Positions 8,305 through 18,912 are shown, counted from the stretch's first letter. The stretch: 64,000 bases of DNA from Bradyrhizobium murdochi (GCF_000472965.1 NZ_AXAU01000001.1:496001-560000); one strand, 5' to 3'. Program-made: numbers and translations. The notes: generated by a model not told the origin, from the letters alone.

Positions 8305-9261
8305 TTACGCGTAGGTGGCCATGTTGGCCATCGCCGTCATTTCGTTGTGGTGGCCGCCGTCGGTGCCGCCACCGGCCAGCACGCCATCGTCTTCGATATC
8401 GAAGTGCGCGCCGCCGAGTTCGCCAACCTTCTCGTAGGCGCCATACACGGTTTGGGTAACGTTGATGTCGCTCTGCTTCACCAGGTTGCCGTAGACGGTA
8501 ATGGTGCCGAGCAGATCCTCGTCATGCGCGCCGGCATTACCCTGCTGGCTGATGACGGTGATCACGCTGTAGTCGTTCCTGCCGTCGCCGTTGCTGTCTT
8601 TGTGCTCGATCGACTTGACCTCGGCGGTGTGCGCCGAGATTTCGATCTTGTCGCCCTGGGCGCGGTTGAAGTCGCGGATCACGTCGTTGCCGAAGCCGTC
8701 GACCCAGTGATCATGCGTGGCGCCGTTCTCGCCGGTGACGCCAACCCAGTCGATGGTGCCGTCGTCGTTGACATGCTTGGCGACGATCTCGTCCTTGGCG
8801 TTCACCATGCCTTCGAAGCGGAAGGTGTCGCCGCCCCTGCCGCCGGTGAGGGTGTCGTTGACCGCCTTGAACGCGGCGGTTTCTTCCGCGAAGATCTGGG
8901 TCGTGCCGTCCTGGGCCGCGACCATCTCGCCGGCGTCCGACCGACTGAGCAGCACGTCGTTGCCGGAGCCGCCATCCATGCGGTCAGCGCCGAAGCCGCC
9001 GACCAGGAGATCGCCGCCGGAGCCGCCCGAGAGATTGTCGTTGCCCGAGCCACCCCACACCTTGTCGTCGCCGGAGCCGGCGTTGAGCGTGTCGTTACCG
9101 GCCATGCCGGCGACCGAGTCCGCCTTGGCACCGGAGTACAAGACGTTGTTGCCCGTCGTGCCGTTCAGATGATCATGGTCGGCGCTGCCGCCCGTAAACC
9201 GGGCTAAAAAATCATCGAGACGGCCGTCGTCGAAGAACCTGTTCAGATTGAAGCGTGCCAT
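8305..9261 (-). CDS. RTX-type calcium-binding protein
   Basis: 318-residue acidic protein rich in Asp, Gly and Asn. Residues about 35-105 hold nonapeptide repeats of the GGxGxDxLx type (GMAGNDTLNAGSGDDKV, GGSGNDNLSGGSGGDLLVGG, GADRMDGGSGNDVLL), which fold into a Ca2+-binding parallel beta-roll after secretion. There is no Sec signal peptide, as expected for a type I secretion substrate with a C-terminal signal. A second GGRGGDTFRF repeat lies near residue 140. No enzymatic domain is visible and no ABC/HlyD exporter is in the window, so both role and exporter are unknown. Confidence 0.8.
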   Translation of the reverse strand: MARFNLNRFFDDGRLDDFLARFTGGSADHDHLNGTTGNNVLYSGAKADSVAGMAGNDTLNAGSGDDKVWGGSGNDNLSGGSGGDLLVGGFGADRMDGGSGNDVLLSRSDAGEMVAAQDGTTQIFAEETAAFKAVNDTLTGGRGGDTFRFEGMVNAKDEIVAKHVNDDGTIDWVGVTGENGATHDHWVDGFGNDVIRDFNRAQGDKIEISAHTAEVKSIEHKDSNGDGRNDYSVITVISQQGNAGAHDEDLLGTITVYGNLVKQSDINVTQTVYGAYEKVGELGGAHFDIEDDGVLAGGGTDGGHHNEMTAMANMATYA

Positions 9262-10112
9262 TAGTCGAACCTCTTACTCAGAGGCCTCACGGACTAGAAA
9301 CGACCACGGACTTTGGGAAAGCCTCGCGTGATGCGCGCGGGAAGGACGTGAGGCAGGATCCTTCACCCGCATCGAAGAAGAAACAGCAAAACGGGCCCGT
9401 GGCTGGACGTGTGCGCGGCGGATTTGCGCTGTGCAGGGGCAATATGGTGACGCGAAAGGCGTTGGCGCGCCGATCCTTGGGCGTGCGCCTCAATTCCAGC
9501 CGGCGATGAAAACATCTGCGATAGTTGCGTACCGCGTTGTTCTCTCTCGTATATGAATGACAAGCGCCGATGGTGCACGCGTTGCGAGCCGCATCATTGC
9601 GTGACGAAAACTGGCGCAAAAAGTGCCGGTCGCACAAAAATGACGCGATCCCTTTCGAACGCTAGGCATGGCACGGGATGCAATTTTCGGCGTGCGCAAT
9701 AGCGCAACCCTCGATAGGCGCCGTGGATGTCGCGCGAGCTGCCTTGTCCGATTCGCGGCGAGGCTGGAGGCGGTCTGGGCGCGTCGGGCTATTCTCGCGT
9801 TGGACTTGCATTCGCCGTCGCCCTCAGGTTGTGACCGGTTGGAGGCTGGTTCCCTCGAACGAGGTTCTTCGACGGGTTCCGCGGACTTGAAAGCCCGAAT
9901 AATGGTTGCCGCCGGGCCACGATTGTTGCGAGACTACAACAACAAGGGAACATTTGGTTAACCGGCTCGCCCGCCTCTTGCTTGCGCCGCTTTTTGGCCA
10001 CACCCCTCCATGAAACCATTTCTTTCATAGCTGATTGGCCACAGCAGGCAAAGGCGACGGGAAATTGCTCCCGAGACCGACAGGGAGATGGCTGGGAGAA
10101 CAGGTTCCGCTG
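9262..10112. other. Long divergent intergenic region (RTX gene / ilvD)
   Basis: About 850 bases between two divergently read genes. No frame here has recognisable motifs and none has a strong ribosome site. I looked for a branched-chain amino-acid leader peptide ahead of ilvD and found no run of Leu, Ile or Val codons followed by a terminator hairpin. It must contain both promoters. Confidence 0.5.
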
Positions 10113-11837
10113 ATGGACGCCAAGACCGACATCAAGAAGAGGTTGCCGAGCCGTCACGTGACGGAGGGGCCGGAACGTGCTCCTCATCGGTCCTATCTCT
10201 ACGCGATGGGGCTAACCACCCAGCAGATCCACCAGCCTTTCGTCGGCGTGGCGTCCTGCTGGAATGAAGCCGCACCCTGCAATATCTCGCTGATGCGCCA
10301 GGCGCAGGCGGTCAAGAAAGGCGTCGCGGCTGCCGGCGGCACCCCGCGCGAATTCTGCACCATCACCGTGACCGATGGCATCGCCATGGGCCACGATGGC
10401 ATGCGCTCGTCCCTGCCGTCCAGGGAGTGCATCGCCGACTCGGTCGAGCTGACCGTCCGCGGCCACGCCTACGACGCCCTCGTCGGGCTCGCGGGCTGCG
10501 ACAAATCGCTGCCGGGCATGATGATGGCGATGGTCAGGCTCAACGTGCCCTCGATCTTCATCTATGGCGGCTCGATTCTGCCGGGCAATTTCCGCGGCCA
10601 GCAGGTCACGGTGCAAGACATGTTCGAGGCTGTAGGCCGACACTCGGTCGGTGATATGTCGGATGCCGATCTCGATGAAATCGAGCGGGTGGCTTGCCCC
10701 TCGGCCGGGGCCTGCGGCGCGCAATTCACCGCCAACACCATGGCGACCGTGTCAGAGGCGATTGGTCTGGCGTTGCCCTATTCGGCCGGCGCGCCGGCGC
10801 CTTACGAGATTCGCGACGCGTTTTGCGCCGCCGCCGGCGAGAAGATTCTGGAGCTGATCGCAGCCAACATCCGCCCGCGCGACATCGTCACCCGCCGCTC
10901 GCTGGAAAACGCCGCCGCCGTCGTTGCCGCCTCCGGCGGGTCGACCAATGCTGCGCTGCACCTGCCGGCGATCGCACATGAGTGTGGGATAAAATTTGAC
11001 TTATTCGACGTCGCCGAAATCTTCAAAAAGACTCCTTATGTCGCGGATTTGAAGCCAGGGGGCCGTTATGTTGCCAAAGACATGTTCGAGGTTGGTGGCA
11101 TTCCGCTTCTGATGAAGACGCTGCTCGACAATGGCCACCTGCACGGAGATTGCATTACCGTCACGGGCCGTACGATCGCCGAAAATCTCAAGAGCGTGAA
11201 ATGGAATCCGCACCAGGATGTGGTGCGGTCCGCCGACAACCCGATCACCGTCACGGGAGGCGTTGTCGGGTTGAAGGGTAATCTCGCGCCGGAGGGTGCG
11301 ATCGTGAAGGTCGCGGGCATGTCGAAGTTGAAATTTACTGGTCCTGCCCGTTGCTTCGACCGCGAGGAAGACGCCTTCGAGTCGGTTCAGAAAAAGACCT
11401 ACAGGGAGGGCGAGGTCATCGTGATCCGCTACGAGGGGCCGCGCGGCGGTCCCGGGATGCGGGAGATGCTCTCGACGACGGCGGCGCTGACCGGGCAGGG
11501 GATGGGCGGCAAGGTCGCCCTGATCACCGACGGCCGGTTCTCTGGCGCCACCCGCGGCTTCTGCATCGGCCATGTCGGACCGGAGGCGGCCGTGGGCGGC
11601 CCGATCGCCCTGTTGCAGAATGGTGACATTATCGAGATCGACGCCGAGGCCGGAACTCTTAACGTAAAATTGACCGACGCCGAACTCGCCGAACGTAAAA
11701 CCAAATGGCTGCCTCGACAGACTAACCATACGTCGGGTGCGCTGTGGAAATATGCCCAACAGGTTGGGCCGGCGGTGGATGGGGCTGTGACCCATCCTGG
11801 CGGTGCGCACGAGAAACAGTGTTATGCGGACATCTAG
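10113..11837 (+). CDS. ilvD: Dihydroxy-acid dehydratase
   Basis: 574 residues from the ATG at 10113 ([20 protein letters not shown]); gggaga 16 bases upstream is the likely ribosome site, and the longer frame from 10035 was rejected. It dehydrates 2,3-dihydroxy-acids to 2-oxo acids in valine, isoleucine and leucine synthesis. The Fe-S ligand cysteines are visible in [20 protein letters not shown] and [15 protein letters not shown]. The C-terminal domain shows [15 protein letters not shown]. Length is typical. Its last codons overlap a possible upstream GTG of the next gene. Confidence 0.95.
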   Translation: MDAKTDIKKRLPSRHVTEGPERAPHRSYLYAMGLTTQQIHQPFVGVASCWNEAAPCNISLMRQAQAVKKGVAAAGGTPREFCTITVTDGIAMGHDGMRSSLPSRECIADSVELTVRGHAYDALVGLAGCDKSLPGMMMAMVRLNVPSIFIYGGSILPGNFRGQQVTVQDMFEAVGRHSVGDMSDADLDEIERVACPSAGACGAQFTANTMATVSEAIGLALPYSAGAPAPYEIRDAFCAAAGEKILELIAANIRPRDIVTRRSLENAAAVVAASGGSTNAALHLPAIAHECGIKFDLFDVAEIFKKTPYVADLKPGGRYVAKDMFEVGGIPLLMKTLLDNGHLHGDCITVTGRTIAENLKSVKWNPHQDVVRSADNPITVTGGVVGLKGNLAPEGAIVKVAGMSKLKFTGPARCFDREEDAFESVQKKTYREGEVIVIRYEGPRGGPGMREMLSTTAALTGQGMGGKVALITDGRFSGATRGFCIGHVGPEAAVGGPIALLQNGDIIEIDAEAGTLNVKLTDAELAERKTKWLPRQTNHTSGALWKYAQQVGPAVDGAVTHPGGAHEKQCYADI

Positions 11838-12675
11838 GCGTATAATTCTTGCGTTGATGTTGGGGGCCGCGCCAGTGGCTGCTCCCGGATTCGCATTTGA
11901 TGGCGCACCGGTGAAGCCGGACGCCACGCTCCCCATAATGAACCAGCCCACTGCCGCGCAGGCCGTCACGGCGCAGGCGCTGAAGAAGGCTGCGCCCGCG
12001 GCAGCTACCGCTACGGCGACTGCGGTCAACGCGCCTTCGCTGACTTCGCTGCAATACGCCGCCGAGGGTGGCCATCCCGTCGCGCAGTGGAAGCTCGGCC
12101 GGATGTATGCTGACGGCGATGGCGTGGTGCAGGACGACCTGCGCGCCTTCGAATATTTCAGCCGCATCGCCAACGCGCATGCCGAGGACAGCCCGTCGGC
12201 GCCGCAGGCCGCGATCGTCGCCAACGCCTTCGTGGCGCTGGGGCGCTACTATCTCAACGGCATCCCGAATTCCAAGATCAAGGCGGACACCGAACGCGCC
12301 CGGGAGATGTTCTCCTATGCCGCGTCCTATTTCGGCAATGCCGACGCGCAATACGATCTGGCACGGCTTTACCTGAAGACCCCGGACGCCTCGCGGGACG
12401 ATTTCCGCTATGGGGCGCGCTGGCTTGGTCTGGCTGCCCAGAAGGGCCAGCATCAGGCGCAGGCCATGCTCGGCCAGATGCTGTTCAACGGCGACCGGCT
12501 GCCGCGGCAGGCCGCCCGCGGATTGATGTGGCTGACGCTGGCGCGTGACAACGCCGCGCCCGACGAGACCTGGATCCGCGAAAGCTACAATCGCGCCTTC
12601 GCCAAGGCCTCCGACGACGACCGCGCCACGGCGTTGCAAATGCTCGAGCACTGGGTGCAGGGCAAGCGGGACTGA
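11824..12675 (+). CDS. exoR: ExoR-like periplasmic Sel1-repeat protein
   Basis: 283 residues from the ATG at 11824; a GTG at 11803 overlapping ilvD would spoil the signal peptide. The signal sequence is [24 protein letters not shown]. After a low-complexity Ala-rich linker come Sel1 repeats of the form A-x-G-x-x-x-A-Q-x-x-L-G-x-x-Y ([48 protein letters not shown]). In Sinorhizobium ExoR is a periplasmic inhibitor of the ChvG/ExoS sensor kinase and controls exopolysaccharide. Length and layout match; no exoS/chvI genes are near, so the specific role is inferred. Confidence 0.75.
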   Translation: MRTSRRIILALMLGAAPVAAPGFAFDGAPVKPDATLPIMNQPTAAQAVTAQALKKAAPAAATATATAVNAPSLTSLQYAAEGGHPVAQWKLGRMYADGDGVVQDDLRAFEYFSRIANAHAEDSPSAPQAAIVANAFVALGRYYLNGIPNSKIKADTERAREMFSYAASYFGNADAQYDLARLYLKTPDASRDDFRYGARWLGLAAQKGQHQAQAMLGQMLFNGDRLPRQAARGLMWLTLARDNAAPDETWIRESYNRAFAKASDDDRATALQMLEHWVQGKRD

Positions 12676-12685
12676 CGGTCGATTT

Positions 12686-12778
12686 GTAGGGTGGGCAAAG
12701 CGTAGCGTGCCCACCATTCACGTCAACGACTTCCGAGAGATGGTGGGCACGGCGCAAGAGCGTCTTTGCCCACCCTAC
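12686..12778. repeat. Palindromic intergenic repeat, family C (copy 1)
   Basis: Perfect 15-base outer arms GTAGGGTGGGCAAAG and CTTTGCCCACCCTAC enclose inner arms cgtgcccaccat and atggtgggcacg. It lies between the convergent exoR-like gene and xthA and could end transcription of both. A related copy is at 57592 and a half copy at 23240. Confidence 0.85.
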
Positions 12779-12789
12779 TATTCTGTCGC

Positions 12790-13581
12790 TCAAGCCTTCT
12801 CCAGATCGAAATCCGCCCAGACCGGCACATGGTCGGACGGCTTCTCCCAGGCGCGGACGTAGCTGTCGATGCCGACGTCGGTCAGGCGGTCGCTGGCCTG
12901 CGACGACAGCAGGAGGTGGTCGATTCGAAGGCCCCAGTTCTTCTGCCAGGCGCCCGCCTGGTAGTCCCAGAAGGTGTAGAGGCCCCGTTCGTCGGTCACC
13001 GCACGCAGCGCATCGGTCAGGCCGAGGCCGAGCAGGGACTGGAAGGCCTCGCGGGTTTGCGGGCGGAACAGCGCGTCGTTACCCCAGGCGGCGGGGTTAT
13101 AGACGTCGGCGGCCGCCGGAATGACGTTGAAATCGCCTGCGAGCACCAGCGGCTCTTCTGCCTTCAGCCGCTCTTTCGAGTACTCAAGAAGCCGCGACAT
13201 CCATTTGAGTTTATACGGGTATTTGTCCGTATCCGGCGGGTTTCCGTTGGGTAGATAGAGGCAGGCGATCCGCATCACACCGGTCTTCAGCGTCACCACG
13301 CCTTCGAGGAATCTGGCATGGGCGTCCTCATCGTCGCCGGCCAGACCCGATTTGGTCTCGTCGAACGGCAGTTTCGACAGCAGGGCGACACCGTTGAAGG
13401 TCTTCTGGCCGTGGGTGACGACGTTATAGCCAAGCGACTCGAGCTCCAGCCGCGGGAACGCGTCGTCAACGCACTTGGTTTCCTGCAGGCAGACGACGTC
13501 CGGCGAGCAGTCTTTCAGCCACGTCATGAGATGCTCGAGCCGCTGCCGGATCGAATTGACGTTCCAGGTTGCAACACGCAT
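12790..13581 (-). CDS. xthA: Exodeoxyribonuclease III
   Basis: 263 residues from the start MRVATWNVNSIRQRLEHL; a longer frame upstream lacks family similarity. AP endonuclease / 3'-5' exonuclease of base-excision repair. Family motifs in order: the Asn of TWNVNS, LQETKC with the metal-binding Glu, LVLAGDFNVIP with the catalytic Asp-Asn, LRIDHLLLS, and the C-terminal SDHVPVWADF with the catalytic Asp-His. Convergent with the ExoR-like gene. No SOS box was seen upstream. Confidence 0.95.
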   Translation of the reverse strand: MRVATWNVNSIRQRLEHLMTWLKDCSPDVVCLQETKCVDDAFPRLELESLGYNVVTHGQKTFNGVALLSKLPFDETKSGLAGDDEDAHARFLEGVVTLKTGVMRIACLYLPNGNPPDTDKYPYKLKWMSRLLEYSKERLKAEEPLVLAGDFNVIPAAADVYNPAAWGNDALFRPQTREAFQSLLGLGLTDALRAVTDERGLYTFWDYQAGAWQKNWGLRIDHLLLSSQASDRLTDVGIDSYVRAWEKPSDHVPVWADFDLEKA

Positions 13582-13738
13582 GAATTCTGTCCGGATCGTA
13601 ACTACACAATTTCTGCTGCAGTGGCATACCATGTGCAGCCGGGCTGTGATAACCGTTTAAGAATAAGGCGCAAACATCGCCGTCAAGGGGCAGGAGTAAA
13701 CCGTCCCGTCCGTTGTGGGACCGGCGAGCGTGAAAATT

Positions 13739-14869
13739 ATGAAAAAGCGTACCTTGATAGTTGTTACCGGCGCCATCGCCATTGCTACCGCGGCCGGCTT
13801 CATTACCCGCTCCTCATGGATGGGCGGCAGCAGCAACGCTCAAGCCCCGCAGCGGCCGCGGACGGTTTCGGTCGAAATGGCAAAGGCGGAGCGCAAATCC
13901 GTCCCGGTCGATGTCGACGCCAATGGGACGGTGACGCCGATCTCCAGCGTGGCGCTGAAATCGCGGCTGGAAACGACCATCATCTCAGTGCATTTCGAGG
14001 ATGGCGCCAAGGTCAACCAGGGCGACTTGCTGTTCACACTCGATAGCCGCCAGATCGACGCCCAGATCGAACAGGCCGAGGGCGTGCTCGCCAGGGACCA
14101 GGCGCAGCTCGAGGGCGCGCAGCGTGACCTTCGCCGCTTCAACGATCTGGTCGCCAAGGGCGCGACCACGCAGGTCAACGTCGATAACGCCAGGACACAG
14201 TCCGATATCCTGACCGGTACCATCAAGGCCAATCAGGCTGCGCTGGACAACCTGAAGGTCCAGAAAAGCTACACCATGATCCGCGCGCCTATCTCGGGCC
14301 GGATCAGCGCGGCCAACGTGAAGGCCGGCAATTTCGTGCGCCCCGCCGATGCCACCCCGCTTGCGGTCATCAACCAGATGGCGCCGGTCTATGTGACATT
14401 TGCGGTACCGCAGCGCGTGCTGGTCGATTTGCGGGAGTCGATGGCGAAAGGGATCTCCACCGTCACCGCGATGATCCCGGGCCATCGGCGTTCAGAGACC
14501 GGCAAGGTCGCGATGGTCGAAAACACCGTGGACGCGACCACCGGCATGGTCACCGTGCGCGGCATTATGGCCAACGAGAATGAGACGTTGTGGCCGGGCA
14601 CGCTGGTCGCCACCAAGCTCGTCATCCGCAACGAAGACGCAATCGTAGTGCCGACGGTCGCCGTGCAGCGCAGCCAGAGCGGCAATTTCGTCTTCGTGGT
14701 CAAGGATGGGGTCGCCAAGGTCCAACCCGTCACGGTCGACCGCACCTCGCAGGGCATCTCGGTGATTTCGGAGGGGCTCGCCGGCGACGAAAGCGTGGTG
14801 GTCGACGGGCAATTGCTGCTGTCTGACGGAACGCGGGTCGAGCCGCGGGCTAAAAAGGCCGGGGCGTAA
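13739..14869 (+). CDS. RND efflux periplasmic adaptor (membrane fusion protein)
   Basis: 376 residues from the ATG at 13739 (MKKRTLIVVTGAIAIATAAG), with an N-terminal membrane anchor or signal. HlyD/AcrA-family layout: split biotinyl-lipoyl-like halves around LKSRLETTIISVHFEDGAKVNQGDLLFTLD and TMIRAPISGRISAANVKAGNFV, an alpha-hairpin between them (QAEGVLARDQAQLEGAQRD), then beta-barrel and membrane-proximal parts. It bridges the inner-membrane pump encoded 3 bases downstream to an outer-membrane channel not encoded here. GTG codons at 13715 and 13730 are possible but less likely starts. Confidence 0.9.
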   Translation: MKKRTLIVVTGAIAIATAAGFITRSSWMGGSSNAQAPQRPRTVSVEMAKAERKSVPVDVDANGTVTPISSVALKSRLETTIISVHFEDGAKVNQGDLLFTLDSRQIDAQIEQAEGVLARDQAQLEGAQRDLRRFNDLVAKGATTQVNVDNARTQSDILTGTIKANQAALDNLKVQKSYTMIRAPISGRISAANVKAGNFVRPADATPLAVINQMAPVYVTFAVPQRVLVDLRESMAKGISTVTAMIPGHRRSETGKVAMVENTVDATTGMVTVRGIMANENETLWPGTLVATKLVIRNEDAIVVPTVAVQRSQSGNFVFVVKDGVAKVQPVTVDRTSQGISVISEGLAGDESVVVDGQLLLSDGTRVEPRAKKAGA

Positions 14870-14872
14870 CCG

Positions 14873-17800
14873 ATGACCCTGTCCGAACTCTGCATCCGCC
14901 GGCCGGTCATGACGACGCTGATCACGGCGTCGATCATCGCGTTCGGGATCTTCGGCTTTCGCCTGTTGCCGGTCTCTGCGCTGCCGCGGGTCGATTTCCC
15001 GACCATCGCCGTGACCGCAACCCTGCCGGGCGCGAGCGCGGATACCATGGCGTCCTCGGTTGCGGGCGTCATCGAGCGCCAGCTCTCGACGATCGCCGGC
15101 ATCTCGTCGATGTCGTCGAACTCCTCGCAGGGCACCAGCACCATCACCATCCAGTTCGACCTCAACCGCAACATCGATGCCGCCGCGCTGGACGTGCAGA
15201 CCGCGCTGACGATCGCGCAGCGCCGGTTGCCGCGGGAGATGATCATCCCGCCGAGTTTCCGCAAAGTGAATCCGGCCGATTTCCCGGTGCTGTTCGTGGT
15301 GCTCGGCTCGTCGACGCTGCCGCTGTCGGCGGTCAACGAGTATGGCGAGATCACGATCGGTCAGACCCTGTCGCAGATTCCGGGCGTCGCCCAGGTCAGC
15401 GTCTACGGCGCGCAGAAATTCGCCATCCGCGTCCAGGCCGATCCGGAGGCCGCCGCGGCGCGCGGGCTATCGCTCGAGGACATTCGCAGTGCGGTTTCGG
15501 CCGCCAATTCCTCGACCCCGGTCGGCACGCTGAACGGGCCGAAGCAGGACGTGGCGCTGCAGGCCTCGGGCCAGATGGATAAGGCGATGGACTATCGCCA
15601 GATCGTGGTGGCCTGGCGCAACGGCTCCCCGGTCAAGCTCGACGAGGTGGCGCGGATCTACGACAGCGTCGAGAACGAGCGGATCGCGAGCTGGCTGAAC
15701 GGCGACCGTTCGATCGTGCTCGGCATCCAGAAGCAGCCGGACGCCAACACGGTGGCGGTGGTCGACTCCATCCTGGCCAAACTGCCGGTGCTGCGGGCGC
15801 AGATCCCGCCATCGGTCTCGATCAACGTGCTGATGGACCGCTCGATCTCGATCCGCCAGGCGGTGGCCGACGTCGAGGAAACGCTTTTGATCGCGATCGG
15901 GCTGGTGATCCTGGTGATCTTCCTGTTCCTGCGCTCGGCGTCCGCGACGTTCATTCCGGCGCTGGCGGTGCCGATTTCGCTGTTCGGCACCTGCGCGGTG
16001 ATGTACGCGCTCGACTATTCCATCAACAACATGACGCTGCTGGCGATGACGCTGTCGGTCGGCTTCGTGGTCGACGACGCCATCGTCATGCTGGAGAACA
16101 TCGTCCGCCACATCGAGCATGGCATGCGGCCGTTCGAGGCGGCGCTGAAGGGCGCCCGCGAGATCGGCTTTACCATCATTTCGATCACCTTTTCGCTGAT
16201 CGCGGTGTTCATTCCGGTGCTCCTGATGGGTGGCATCGTCGGCCGCGTGTTCCGCGAATTTGCGGTGACGGTATCGGTCGCCATCCTGGTGTCCGGATTC
16301 GTGTCGCTGACGCTGACGCCGATGCTGTGCGCGCGCGTGCTGCGGGCGCATGATCCGAACAGGCGACCGAACATCGTGCTCCGCATCTTCGAGAGGATGT
16401 TCGATTCCTGGCTGCGCGCCTATGAATGGACGCTTGACTGGGTGCTGGCCCGAAAATTCCTGATGCTGATGGTGACGCTGGCGACGCTGGGCGGCACCGT
16501 CTACCTCTATATGATCGTGCCGAAAGGCTTCTTCCCGCAGGAGGACACCGGCTTCCTGATCGGCGTGACCGAAGCCGCCACTGATACTTCCTTCGATGCG
16601 ATGAAGGAGCGGCAGCAGGCGCTGGTCGACGTGCTCAGATCTGATCCGGCGATCGACTACATCAACTCCACTGTCGGCTCGGGCGGCCCCAATCCGACAG
16701 CGAATTATGGACGCCTGTTCATCGCTCTGAAGCCGAAAAAGGAGCGCGATAACCTCAACACGATCATCGGGCGGCTGCGTGGCAAGGCGCGGCAGGTCCC
16801 AGGCATGCAGGCGTTTTTCCAGCCGATCCAGAATCTCAACATCGGCGGCCGGATTTCGAAGAGCCAGTATCAATACGTGATGCAGAGCGGCGACACCGAC
16901 TCGCTGTACCGGCTGGCGCCGGAAATGCGTGAGAAGATCGAGAGGCTGCCCGGCCTGCTCGACGTCACCACCGACCTCTACATCAAGAACCCGCAGATGA
17001 CGGTCGATATCGACCGCGAGAAGGCCGCGGTCTACGGCGTCACCGTCGATCAGGTCCGCAACCAGCTCTACAACGCCTATGGCTCGCGCCAGATCGGCAC
17101 CATCTACATGCCGTCGAACGACTACCAGATCATCCTGGAGGTACAGCCGCAGTTCCGGATCGATCCGTCCGACCTGTCCAAGCTCTACATGAAGACTCAG
17201 AACAACCAGACCATCCCGCTGTCGGCGGTGGCAAAACTGGTTCCGACTGTCGGTCCGCTGCAGATCAACCACCAGGCGCAGCAGCCGGCGGTGACGATCT
17301 CCTTCAACCTCGCGCCGGGCTATTCGCTGGGCTACGCGGTCGACGAGATCACCAAGCTGGAGCAGGCTTCGAACCTGCCGGCGACGATCGCCACCGGATT
17401 CTCCGGCACCGCGCAAGTGTTCCAGGATTCGCTGCGCGGGCAGGGCGTCCTGATCCTCGCCGCCGTGTTCGCCGCCTTCGTCATCCTCGGCATTCTCTAC
17501 GAGAGCTTCATCCATCCGATCACCATCATCTCCGGCCTGCCGTCGGCCGGTATCGGCGCGATCCTGACCCTGATGATGTTCGGGATGGAAATGTCCGTGA
17601 TTGCGATGATCGGCATCGTGATGCTGGTCGGCATCGTCAAGAAGAACGCCATCATGATGGTCGACTTCGCGCTGGAGCGTCGCCGCGTCGGCTTAAGCGC
17701 CGAACACGCGATCCGGGAAGCGGCGCTGTTGCGTTTCCGTCCGATTATGATGACGACGTTCGCCGCGATCTTCGGCACGCTGCCGATCGCGCTCGGTGCC

Positions 17801-18001
17801 GGTGCCGGCGCCGAACTGCGCCAGCCGCTCGGCGTCGCGGTGGTCGGCGGTCTCTGCCTGTCGCAACTGCTGACGTTGTACATCACGCCTGTCATCTACA
17901 TTTATCTCGACCGCATCGACCGCCGCCTGCGGCGCAAGCTCGAACCGCAACTGCAGGAAGCGGGCGAGGGCGAGCGGCCGCACGTGGTCGCCGCCGAATG
18001 A
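14873..18001 (+). CDS. RND multidrug efflux pump, inner-membrane subunit
   Basis: 1042 residues, the normal AcrB/MdtB length. The opening MTLSELCIRRPVMTTLITASI is the first membrane helix; two large periplasmic loops and about 12 helices follow. Proton-relay aspartates are present in helix 4 (SVGFVVDDAIVMLENI) and the partner Lys in helix 10 (VGIVKKNAIMMVDFALE). The MdtB/MdtC-like sequence ARGLSLEDIRSAV suggests the multidrug rather than heavy-metal branch. Drug range cannot be predicted. It is preceded by the adaptor and overlaps the next gene by 4 bases. Confidence 0.93.
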   Translation: MTLSELCIRRPVMTTLITASIIAFGIFGFRLLPVSALPRVDFPTIAVTATLPGASADTMASSVAGVIERQLSTIAGISSMSSNSSQGTSTITIQFDLNRNIDAAALDVQTALTIAQRRLPREMIIPPSFRKVNPADFPVLFVVLGSSTLPLSAVNEYGEITIGQTLSQIPGVAQVSVYGAQKFAIRVQADPEAAAARGLSLEDIRSAVSAANSSTPVGTLNGPKQDVALQASGQMDKAMDYRQIVVAWRNGSPVKLDEVARIYDSVENERIASWLNGDRSIVLGIQKQPDANTVAVVDSILAKLPVLRAQIPPSVSINVLMDRSISIRQAVADVEETLLIAIGLVILVIFLFLRSASATFIPALAVPISLFGTCAVMYALDYSINNMTLLAMTLSVGFVVDDAIVMLENIVRHIEHGMRPFEAALKGAREIGFTIISITFSLIAVFIPVLLMGGIVGRVFREFAVTVSVAILVSGFVSLTLTPMLCARVLRAHDPNRRPNIVLRIFERMFDSWLRAYEWTLDWVLARKFLMLMVTLATLGGTVYLYMIVPKGFFPQEDTGFLIGVTEAATDTSFDAMKERQQALVDVLRSDPAIDYINSTVGSGGPNPTANYGRLFIALKPKKERDNLNTIIGRLRGKARQVPGMQAFFQPIQNLNIGGRISKSQYQYVMQSGDTDSLYRLAPEMREKIERLPGLLDVTTDLYIKNPQMTVDIDREKAAVYGVTVDQVRNQLYNAYGSRQIGTIYMPSNDYQIILEVQPQFRIDPSDLSKLYMKTQNNQTIPLSAVAKLVPTVGPLQINHQAQQPAVTISFNLAPGYSLGYAVDEITKLEQASNLPATIATGFSGTAQVFQDSLRGQGVLILAAVFAAFVILGILYESFIHPITIISGLPSAGIGAILTLMMFGMEMSVIAMIGIVMLVGIVKKNAIMMVDFALERRRVGLSAEHAIREAALLRFRPIMMTTFAAIFGTLPIALGAGAGAELRQPLGVAVVGGLCLSQLLTLYITPVIYIYLDRIDRRLRRKLEPQLQEAGEGERPHVVAAE

Positions 18002-18852
18002 TGACGTTCGGGCGGACATCGCGATTCATCGCCTTGCTGGTCACGCTCGCATGGGTGGCGGGCACGATCGATCGCGCCAACGCCGATGAGCCGATCGAAA
18101 TCTTCGACGCCCATCTGCACTACAATTGGGAGCCAAAGCCCCATTTTGGCGTCGACGAGGTGCTGGCGCTGTTCAAAAAGCACCGCGTCACCGGCATCCT
18201 CGCGACCAGCCGTCCGAACACCGGCACGCATGCGCTCATGAATGCCAAGCCGCAGGGCCTTTGGATCGTTCCGTTCATCCGGCCCTATCGGGTGCGCGCC
18301 GACATCCAGACCTGGTTCGGCGACCCCTTCATCTTCGACCTCGTGCAGGACGAGTTCAAACGCGGCTATTACCGCGGCATCGGCGAATTCCACATCTCGG
18401 GCAAGGCGGCCGATACCGAGTGGGTGAAGAAGACCGTCGATTTCGCGGTCGAGCACGACCTCTATCTGCATGCCCATGCCGATGACGTGGCCGTCGAAAT
18501 CCTGATGCGCCACAATCCGCGCGCCCGCATCATCTGGGCTCATACCGGTTTTGGTCTCTCGACCGACCGAGTCGCCGAGATGTTGTCGAAATATCCGAAG
18601 CTGTGGGGCGAGTTGTCCTACCGCGGCGGCATCGTGAACGGCAGCGGCAAGCTGACGGCCGAATGGCGCGCGCTGTTCGAGCGCTATCCCGACCGCTTCC
18701 TGCTCGGCTCCGATACCTGGATCAACGAGCGCTGGGAAAGCTACGGAGAGATCATCGCTGGTTATCGCGCCTGGCTCGCGCAATTGCCGCCGAAGATCGC
18801 AGCGCAGATTGCCAATGGGAATGCGCGAGCGCTGTTCGGCGCCGAGCGCTGA
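17998..18852 (+). CDS. Secreted amidohydrolase-family (TIM-barrel) protein
   Basis: 284 residues with a signal peptide (IALLVTLAWVAGTIDRANA). The mature part begins with IFDAHLHYN, the first HxH metal motif of amidohydrolase-2 type TIM barrels; later ligands are plausible at AHADDVA, IIWAHTGFG and LLGSDTW. Its ATGA overlap with the RND pump gene indicates translational coupling. The substrate is unknown. A periplasmic location is unusual for this superfamily. A decayed copy of its last ~38 codons lies at 19848-19966. Confidence 0.75.
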   Translation: MMTFGRTSRFIALLVTLAWVAGTIDRANADEPIEIFDAHLHYNWEPKPHFGVDEVLALFKKHRVTGILATSRPNTGTHALMNAKPQGLWIVPFIRPYRVRADIQTWFGDPFIFDLVQDEFKRGYYRGIGEFHISGKAADTEWVKKTVDFAVEHDLYLHAHADDVAVEILMRHNPRARIIWAHTGFGLSTDRVAEMLSKYPKLWGELSYRGGIVNGSGKLTAEWRALFERYPDRFLLGSDTWINERWESYGEIIAGYRAWLAQLPPKIAAQIANGNARALFGAER

Positions 18853-18912
18853 GCCGAAGCGTGAAGGTCGCCTCAATCCGCAAACTCGCAGCCAAGAGCT
18901 TGCGTCCAGCGC
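18748..18912. repeat. Direct repeat, copy 1: amidohydrolase tail + TctC tail junction
   Basis: The segment holds the true 3' end of the amidohydrolase gene followed, within 20 bases, by gcctcaatccgcaaact, which is the reverse complement of a TctC gene end. Read on the minus strand, 18912-18870 gives RWTQALGCEFAD-stop, similar to the real RWAPIIKAAGQFAD-stop of the TctC gene at 19973. The same two-gene junction recurs at 19848-20015. Confidence 0.7.

Noticed and set aside
8305..9261. RTX toxin
   Set aside because: Only calcium-binding repeats are visible; there is no toxin or enzyme domain, and no activator or exporter genes are adjacent.
9880..10112. Leader peptide or riboswitch upstream of ilvD
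   Set aside because: No run of Leu/Ile/Val codons with a following terminator hairpin and no known riboswitch motif were seen.
15467..17515. Long open frame (682 codons) on the minus strand inside the RND pump gene; similar frames lie opposite argS, ilvD and uvrA
   Set aside because: They are antisense to strongly conserved genes, show low-complexity Arg/Asp/His-rich translations typical of GC-rich shadow frames, and lack motifs.
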